64,000 nt of DNA, taken from assembly GCF_016862275.1 (NCBI RefSeq), contig NZ_BOMQ01000066.1:1-64000 (forward strand), written 5' to 3'. Below are positions 58,750 to 64,000 of the stretch, piece by piece. The notes under the pieces are model-generated. The model saw only the letters and a program-made list of their open reading frames with translations. It made no database searches and had not been told where the DNA came from. The stretch's first letter is position 1. Every line of letters begins with the position of its first letter. Source of the DNA: Actinoplanes nipponensis. Lineage in GTDB: Bacteria > Actinomycetota > Actinomycetes > Mycobacteriales > Micromonosporaceae. Position numbers and translations under genes: made by a program.

Positions 58750-58905
58750 GATCGCCCACTATGCGACCTAAAGTCCGTTTTGTCGACTACCGGGGCCGGT
58801 TCGCCGCGTGGCGACGGTCGAGATCAGACAGAGTGCCGACCCCGCTCGACCGCGGGGATTCCGGCTGCGAAACTGTCCCTCAAGCCGCTGCAAGGGGAGT
58901 CTTAG

Positions 58906-60429
58906 GTGAACGACGGTTCTGTGCTGCCCGAGGACGTGCTGCGTGACGCGCCGTCGTACACGCCCCGCGCGCACGAACTCGCCGACCTGGAGTTGCTGCT
59001 CTCCGGGGCGTACGCGCCGTTGACCGGGTTCCTCGGGCGGGCCGACCTGACGGCCCTGCGCCGCCGGGGCCGCCTCGCCGACGGGACGCCGTGGCCGGTC
59101 GGTGTCACCTGCGAGGTCCCGGCCGAGATCGGCGCGGCCCTCGACCTCGACGACCCGCTGCGCCGCACGGTGGTGCTGACCGACCCCGAGGGCGCGCCGG
59201 TCGCCGCGGTCGAGGTCCACGACGCCTGGCCGACCAGCGAGCGGATGTACGCCATCGGCGGCACGGTGCGCCGGATGGGCGACGGCGGGCACGGGCCGTT
59301 CCAGCGGCTGCGGCGTACCCCCGAGGAGGTGAAGGCCCTGCTCCCCCCGGGCCGGGTCCTCGGCGTCATCGCCGACCGCCCGCTGCACCGCCCGCAGCTC
59401 GCCCAGATCGCGCACGCCGCCCGCACCCTCGCCGCCCACCTGCTGATCATCATCCCGGTCACCGGCCCGGGCCCGGACGGCCTGCCGCCCGAGGCGCTGG
59501 TCCGGGCGGTCTTCGCGGCCCGCGACCGGATGCCGCCGGCGACGATCGTGGCGGTGCCGCTGATGCCGCGCAGCGACGAGATGCGCGACGCCCTGCTCCG
59601 CGCCCGGGTGGCGACCGCGTACGGCGTCACCCACGTGCTGTCCACCGGCGACATGCTCTCCGGCGCCGGCCTGCGGGTGCTGGTCCCCCGCGAACTGGCC
59701 TACGACAACCGGGACGGCCAGTGGCGCTGGCGCGACGACATCCCGCCGCGCAACCGCCGGCTGGCGATGACCTCCGCCGAGGTGGAGGACCTGCTCGACC
59801 GCGGCTTCCCGCTGCCCGAGTGGCACACCCCGCCCGCGGTGGCCAAGGAGCTGTCCCGGGTGCGCCCGCCCCGCCGGCACCGCGGCCTGGTGGTCTTCTT
59901 CACCGGCTTCTCCGGCTCGGGCAAGTCCACCATCGCCCGCGGCCTCGCCGACTCGCTGCGCGAGAGCGGCGAACGCACGATCACCTTCCTCGACGGCGAC
60001 GTGGTGCGCCGCGAGCTCTCGGCCGGCCTCGGCTTCAGCCGCGCGGACCGCGACCGCAACGTGCGGCGGATCGGCTGGGTGGCCGCCGAGGTGGCCCGGC
60101 ACCGCGGCATGTCGATCGCCTGCCCGATCGCCCCGTACGCCGACGCCCGCGCCGCCGTGCGCGCGATGGCCACCGAGGCGGGGGCCGGCTTCGTGCTCGT
60201 GCACGTGGCTACCCCGCTGGAGGTCTGCGAGCGCCGCGACCGCAAGGGCCTGTACGCCCGCGCCCGGGCCGGCCAGCTGCGCGGGATGACCGGCGTCGAC
60301 GACCCGTACGAGGAGCCGACCGACGCCGAGCTGACGCTGGACACCACCGATCTGACCGTGACCGAGGCCATCGACGTGGTGCTGGCCTACCTGGTGGAGA
60401 CGGGCTGGGTGGAACCGAACATGAAGTAA
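58906..60429 (+). CDS. cysC: APS kinase fused to a degenerate ATP-sulfurylase-like domain
   Basis: A 507-residue protein. Residues 1-300 resemble ATP sulfurylase (PUA-like then catalytic-like), but the ATP-binding QTRNPxHxxH reads ADRPLHRPQ (156-164), so catalysis is doubtful. Residues 325-507 are an APS kinase: GFSGSGKS (334-341), FLDGDVVRREL, FSRADRDRNVRR. It would make PAPS for sulfation. GTG 58906 follows AAGGGGAG. Located before polysaccharide genes, which may indicate a sulfated glycan (inference). Confidence 0.85.
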   Translation: MNDGSVLPEDVLRDAPSYTPRAHELADLELLLSGAYAPLTGFLGRADLTALRRRGRLADGTPWPVGVTCEVPAEIGAALDLDDPLRRTVVLTDPEGAPVAAVEVHDAWPTSERMYAIGGTVRRMGDGGHGPFQRLRRTPEEVKALLPPGRVLGVIADRPLHRPQLAQIAHAARTLAAHLLIIIPVTGPGPDGLPPEALVRAVFAARDRMPPATIVAVPLMPRSDEMRDALLRARVATAYGVTHVLSTGDMLSGAGLRVLVPRELAYDNRDGQWRWRDDIPPRNRRLAMTSAEVEDLLDRGFPLPEWHTPPAVAKELSRVRPPRRHRGLVVFFTGFSGSGKSTIARGLADSLRESGERTITFLDGDVVRRELSAGLGFSRADRDRNVRRIGWVAAEVARHRGMSIACPIAPYADARAAVRAMATEAGAGFVLVHVATPLEVCERRDRKGLYARARAGQLRGMTGVDDPYEEPTDAELTLDTTDLTVTEAIDVVLAYLVETGWVEPNMK

Positions 60430-60543
60430 CCGGTGGCGGTGGAGTAGTTACGCATCGGCGTACTGGCCGTTTACCCCCTACGGGGGGCGAAACGCCCGTT
60501 TGCTGACCGACTCACTCCACACCCCGAAAGGGCCGCCGAACCG

Positions 60544-62358
60544 ATGGAAGATCCGCGCCCGGTATCCGCCGACCTCTCGCACTACCTGGGCGTGTTCCGC
60601 CGGCACTGGTGGGTCGTGCTCACCGCCGCCGGTGTCGGCGTCGGACTCGGAGCCCTGATCACCCAGGCGGTGCCCAAGGTCTACGAGTCGTCGACCTCGG
60701 TGCTCGTGCAGGCCGTCAACGGCGACACCAACGCCTCCGGCGGCCGCACCAAGGGCCCGATCAACCTGGACACCGAGGCCCAGCTCGTCGGCTCGGGCGC
60801 GGTGGCGGTCAAGGCCGCCGCGCTGCTGCGGTCCCCGGTCTCCCCCATCGAGCTGGCCCGCGACGTCTCCGTCGAGGTGCCGGCCAACACCACCGTGCTG
60901 GTGATCCGGTTCGAGGCCGACACCCCCAAGGGCGCGCAGGCCGGGTCGCACGCGTTCGCCGAGGCGTACCTGCGCAACCGGGAGGAGACCGCCCGGGCCG
61001 GGCTGGACCAGCAGATCAAGACGCTGGCCCTGAAGGCCAAGCAGCTCACCACGAACCTGACCGGCATCAACAGCAAGCTGGCCAAGGCGCCCGTCGGCAG
61101 CTTCGAGCGCAGCAACCTGGAGAGCCTGCGCAACAACTCGCAGAACCAGCTCAACAACATCACCAGCCGGCTCAACGAGCTGACCACGGCCACCGTGGGC
61201 GCCGGCAGCATCATCAGCGACGCCCGCGAGCCCGACGCCCCGATCCGGCCGAACGCGCTGCTCACCATCGCCACCGCCGGAATGGCCGGGCTGCTGGCCG
61301 GGTTCGCGCTGGCCTTCCTGCGGGAACGCTACGACCGCCGGCTGCGGACCGCGGCCGACGTCCGCGACCGGGGGCGGATCCCGGTGCTGGCGGCGCTGGA
61401 CGAGCGGACCACCCCGCACTTCGACGACGTGCTCCAGCCGTACGGGCCGGGCGGTCGGGTCTTCAACCGGCTGCGCAACGAGATCCTGGCCAGCCTGCGC
61501 AGCGGGGACCAGATCATCGTGGTGACCGGGGCCAGCCGGGGCTCGGCGACCACGCTGGTGGCCGCGAACCTGGCGGCGGCGCTGGCCCGTACCGGAAGTG
61601 ACGTCGTGCTGATCGGCGCGCACCTGCCGGACACCGTCGCGGACGCGGCGCCGCTGGCCCGGATGCTCGGCGTGGCGCCCATGCCGGGTCTGTCCGACCT
61701 GCTGGCCGGCCGGATCAACCTGCCCAAGGCGATGCAGCGCACCCCGCGCATCCCGTCGCTGCGGGTGATCACCACCGGGGGCGCGGCCACCGCGGCCGGT
61801 CTCATGCAGTCCCAGCGGCTGCGCGACACGCTGGAGGCGCTGCGCCGGCAGACCGGCTACGTGGTCATCGAAGCCCCGTCGACCAGCAGCAGCGCGGACG
61901 CGCAGAGCCTGGCCAGCCTGGCCGACGCCGCGATCCTGGCGGTCGAGCTGCGCCGGGCCAAGCGCCCGGCCCTGCTGGACGCGGCCGAGCAGCTCAGCCG
62001 GGTCGGCACGCCACTGCTCGGCGCCGTGGTGCTGCCCCGGCTGAACGCGATGCGCACCGACGAGCAGCACCTGCCGGTGGTCACCCTGCCGGCCGAGCGC
62101 CGGCCGGAGCAGCGCGCGGACTATCGGACCGAGCAGCGTCCCGAGCAGCGCACCGAGCCGCGCGCGGACGAGACCGCCGTGCTCGACACCGACCGGACCC
62201 AGCAGATGCGGCGGGTGCCGGCCGGCCCCACCCCGGGCGGCCCGGCCCGGCCGCGCCCGGCCGAACTGGACGAGGTCACCGCGATCATCGACCTGAGCTC
62301 GGCCGGCGCCCAGACCAGGACGGCCGAGAAGACCGGCGAGCAGCCGGACGAGAAGTGA
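60544..62358 (+). CDS. Wzz-type chain-length protein fused to a degenerate tyrosine-kinase domain
   Basis: A 604-residue protein. Helix 1 (about 22-42), an external Wzz coiled region, helix 2 (about 240-265) and a cytoplasmic domain shaped like BY-kinases. The nucleotide motifs are lost: Walker A reads GASRGSATT without Lys, Walker A' reads VVLIGAHLPD without its Asp residues, and Walker B reads VVIEAPS. The Arg/Glu/Gln-rich tail has no Tyr cluster. It likely sets polymer length without ATPase activity. A GAAAGGG site precedes ATG. Confidence 0.82.
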   Translation: MEDPRPVSADLSHYLGVFRRHWWVVLTAAGVGVGLGALITQAVPKVYESSTSVLVQAVNGDTNASGGRTKGPINLDTEAQLVGSGAVAVKAAALLRSPVSPIELARDVSVEVPANTTVLVIRFEADTPKGAQAGSHAFAEAYLRNREETARAGLDQQIKTLALKAKQLTTNLTGINSKLAKAPVGSFERSNLESLRNNSQNQLNNITSRLNELTTATVGAGSIISDAREPDAPIRPNALLTIATAGMAGLLAGFALAFLRERYDRRLRTAADVRDRGRIPVLAALDERTTPHFDDVLQPYGPGGRVFNRLRNEILASLRSGDQIIVVTGASRGSATTLVAANLAAALARTGSDVVLIGAHLPDTVADAAPLARMLGVAPMPGLSDLLAGRINLPKAMQRTPRIPSLRVITTGGAATAAGLMQSQRLRDTLEALRRQTGYVVIEAPSTSSSADAQSLASLADAAILAVELRRAKRPALLDAAEQLSRVGTPLLGAVVLPRLNAMRTDEQHLPVVTLPAERRPEQRADYRTEQRPEQRTEPRADETAVLDTDRTQQMRRVPAGPTPGGPARPRPAELDEVTAIIDLSSAGAQTRTAEKTGEQPDEK

Positions 62359-63761
62359 CGCTGGTCGTCCCCGGCGGCTCCGGCACCCTCCGCACCCGGG
62401 CCGCCGGGCCCGCGCACAGCGCCCCGGTCCAGCGGCCGACCGCCCTGCCGGCCTGGCCGCTGGCGGGCGTGCTGGCCCTCTACCCGCTGTGGTGGGCGCT
62501 CGGCCTGGGCGTGCTGATCTTCCCGCTGACCGCGGCGCCCATGCTGGTGCTGCTGCTGCGCCGGCGGGCCGCCGGCCGGCCGCTGCTGCTGCCGCCCGGC
62601 TTCGCCTGGTGGCTGCTCTTCCTGGTGGCGGTCGTGGTGAGCATCGCGGCGCTGGGCGCCGACCCGAGCGGGACGGTGGCCGAGACCGCGGGCGACCGGC
62701 TGCTGGCGGTGGTCTACCGGCTGTCCCTGTACGCGTCCCTCACGGTCCTGCTGGTGTACGCGGGCAACCTCACCGAGACCGAGCTGTCCCGCCGCCGGCT
62801 GGTGAATCTGCTCGGCTGGCTCTTCGTGGTGACCGTGGCGGGCGGCCTGCTCGGCATCTTCGCCGGTCGTTTCGAGTTCACCTCGCCGGTGGAGTGGCTG
62901 CTGCCGCCCGACCTGCGGACCAAGGGTTTCGTGCAGTCGCTGGTGCACCCGTACGCGGCGCAGATCATGGACCTGGTCGGCGGCGAGAAGCCACGCCCGG
63001 CCGCGCCGTGGGGCTACACCAACACCTGGGGCAACAACTTCTGCCTGCTGATGGGCTGGCTGGTGGTCGCCGCCTGGGCCACCCGGCGGGCCGGCGTCAA
63101 GCTGGTCGCGCTGCTCTGCCTGGCCGTCTCCGTCGTGCCGGCGGTCGCGTCCCTCAACCGTGGCCTGTGGATCGGCATCGCCGTCGTGGTCCTCTACGTC
63201 GCCGCCCGGTACGTGGTGATGGGCCGGCTCTGGGTCCTCGGCGCGGTGCTGCTCGCCGCGGCCGGCCTGGTCCTCGCGCTGATCGCCACCCCGCTCGGCG
63301 ACACGGTCGACGCCCGGCTGGACAACGGCAAGTCCAACGGGGTGCGCTCCTTCCTCATCGATCGCGCGGTCGACGGCTTCGCCGGGTCGCCGGTGATCGG
63401 CTACGGCTCGACCCGCAACACGATCGGCGGCCGCAACTCCATCACCGTGGGCGAGAGCTCCGGGTGCGAGCGCTGCGGCAACTTCACCGTCGGCGGCAAC
63501 GGTCAGTTCTGGCAGCTCATGTACGCCCACGGCGCCGCCGGCACGATCGCCTACCTGGCCTTCTTCGGCTACGGCCTGTGGCGGTTCCGGCGCGACCGCA
63601 CCCCGGTCGGCGTCGTCGGCAGCGCCGCCATCGTCAGCTCCTTCTCGGCGATGTTCTGGTACAACTCGCTGGCCACCCCTCTGGTCTTCATGTTCCTGGC
63701 GTACGCGCTGCTCTGGCGCAACGACCTGCAGGCGAACCGACCCGGAGGGCAAAGCCCATGA
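62355..63761 (+). CDS. O-antigen ligase/Wzy-like polysaccharide polymerase
   Basis: A 468-residue membrane protein with ten or more helices and a large external loop (about 325-395) carrying YGSTRNTIGGRNSITVG and the Cys pair CERCGNF, the layout of Wzy and WaaL proteins. GTG start overlaps the Wzz stop by 4 nt. Joined with the Wzz-like gene it indicates Wzx/Wzy-type polymer assembly. Confidence 0.82.
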   Translation: MTLVVPGGSGTLRTRAAGPAHSAPVQRPTALPAWPLAGVLALYPLWWALGLGVLIFPLTAAPMLVLLLRRRAAGRPLLLPPGFAWWLLFLVAVVVSIAALGADPSGTVAETAGDRLLAVVYRLSLYASLTVLLVYAGNLTETELSRRRLVNLLGWLFVVTVAGGLLGIFAGRFEFTSPVEWLLPPDLRTKGFVQSLVHPYAAQIMDLVGGEKPRPAAPWGYTNTWGNNFCLLMGWLVVAAWATRRAGVKLVALLCLAVSVVPAVASLNRGLWIGIAVVVLYVAARYVVMGRLWVLGAVLLAAAGLVLALIATPLGDTVDARLDNGKSNGVRSFLIDRAVDGFAGSPVIGYGSTRNTIGGRNSITVGESSGCERCGNFTVGGNGQFWQLMYAHGAAGTIAYLAFFGYGLWRFRRDRTPVGVVGSAAIVSSFSAMFWYNSLATPLVFMFLAYALLWRNDLQANRPGGQSP

Positions 63762-64000
63762 GTCCCGTCAAGACCGCTCCCGCCGCCCTGACCGCGGGCG
63801 ACTCGGCGCTGCGCACGCAGTACCTGACCGAGGTGCTCGAGCTGCTCTACCCGGCGCCGTGCGACACCACCGGCGGTCCCGGCCCGCGGATCACCGAGTA
63901 CCTGGTCGTGCCGGACGCCCGCCGGCCCCGGCTGCTGGTGCCCCATGCCTCGCGCCGGATCGCCGCCGCGGCGGTGCGCCGTTACGCCGAGCCGCAGTCG
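63758..64000 (+). CDS. 5' end of the next polysaccharide-cluster gene (truncated by the window)
   Basis: The first 81 codons begin MSPVKTAPAALTAGDSALR and overlap the polymerase stop by 4 nt (ATGA). The text LTEVLELLYPAP and ITEYLVVPDARRPRLLVP is not enough to assign a family. Co-transcription with the polymerase is clear; the function is not. Confidence 0.7.
   Translation, partial: MSPVKTAPAALTAGDSALRTQYLTEVLELLYPAPCDTTGGPGPRITEYLVVPDARRPRLLVPHASRRIAAAAVRRYAEPQS

Overview
The window is very high-GC DNA with GTG and TTG starts, 1-8 bp gene overlaps and several start codons lying only 6-7 nt after a TAGNNT -10 box. Gene content (mycothiol-era maleylpyruvate-isomerase-like protein, DUF501, short ArgA, PadR/HAAS pair, CslA-GlxA-GH6) indicates a filamentous actinomycete, most likely Micromonosporaceae (Actinoplanes-like; inferred from protein content and remembered gene order, not from a search). 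It reads as ordinary chromosome: one tRNA, one decayed insertion sequence, no phage, plasmid or CRISPR signature.

Layout. 1-734: non-coding, with a short tandem repeat and a strong inverted repeat. 735-5939: cystathionine beta-synthase, a YkvA-like membrane protein, two SGNH hydrolases and a thiolase. 5940-7223: long low-complexity gap. 7224-10073: small unknown protein, Bax-inhibitor-1 membrane protein, tRNA-Leu(UAA), type II NADH dehydrogenase. 10180-14433: tightly overlapped MoxR / DUF58 / DUF4129 membrane operon. 14487-17300: family-5 uracil-DNA glycosylase, a Pro-rich membrane protein, and a PadR-HAAS pair with a clear autoregulatory operator. 17400-21554: eno - septum initiator - DUF501 - argA - ppx, and 24128-31195: mfd - SurA-like lipoprotein - mazG - DUF885. 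These two blocks resemble a conserved actinobacterial housekeeping neighbourhood; between them sit a PilZ protein, a lipoprotein and IS5-family debris.

31422-41479 is the most distinctive part: a HoxX-type formyltransferase/enoyl-hydratase protein with no hydrogenase genes nearby, then the cslA-glxA-GH6 glycan operon (beta-glycan synthase, mononuclear copper radical oxidase, glycan hydrolase), and on the opposite strand two tandem secreted lysyl-oxidase-like proteins that keep the copper histidines and both cofactor-forming residues. Three secreted or membrane-anchored copper oxidases within 6.4 kb of a cell-surface glycan synthase suggest a wall or hyphal surface cross-linking locus (inference).

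41689-49856: PEP carboxylase, an SDR/MerR divergent pair with an operator inside a stretched promoter, MarR plus maleylpyruvate-isomerase-like gene, a secreted subtilase, a lipoprotein and a membrane-anchored EEP phosphoesterase. 49872-53262: four-gene operon of two ABC transporters. 53409-57428: a 1339-residue secreted protein built from about nine Cys-containing repeats and Ig-like modules. 57430-64000: GH26-like hydrolase, sulfurylase-like/APS-kinase fusion, Wzz-type protein with a degenerate tyrosine-kinase domain, O-antigen-ligase/polymerase-like membrane protein and a truncated downstream gene, i.e. the beginning of an exopolysaccharide cluster that continues beyond the window.
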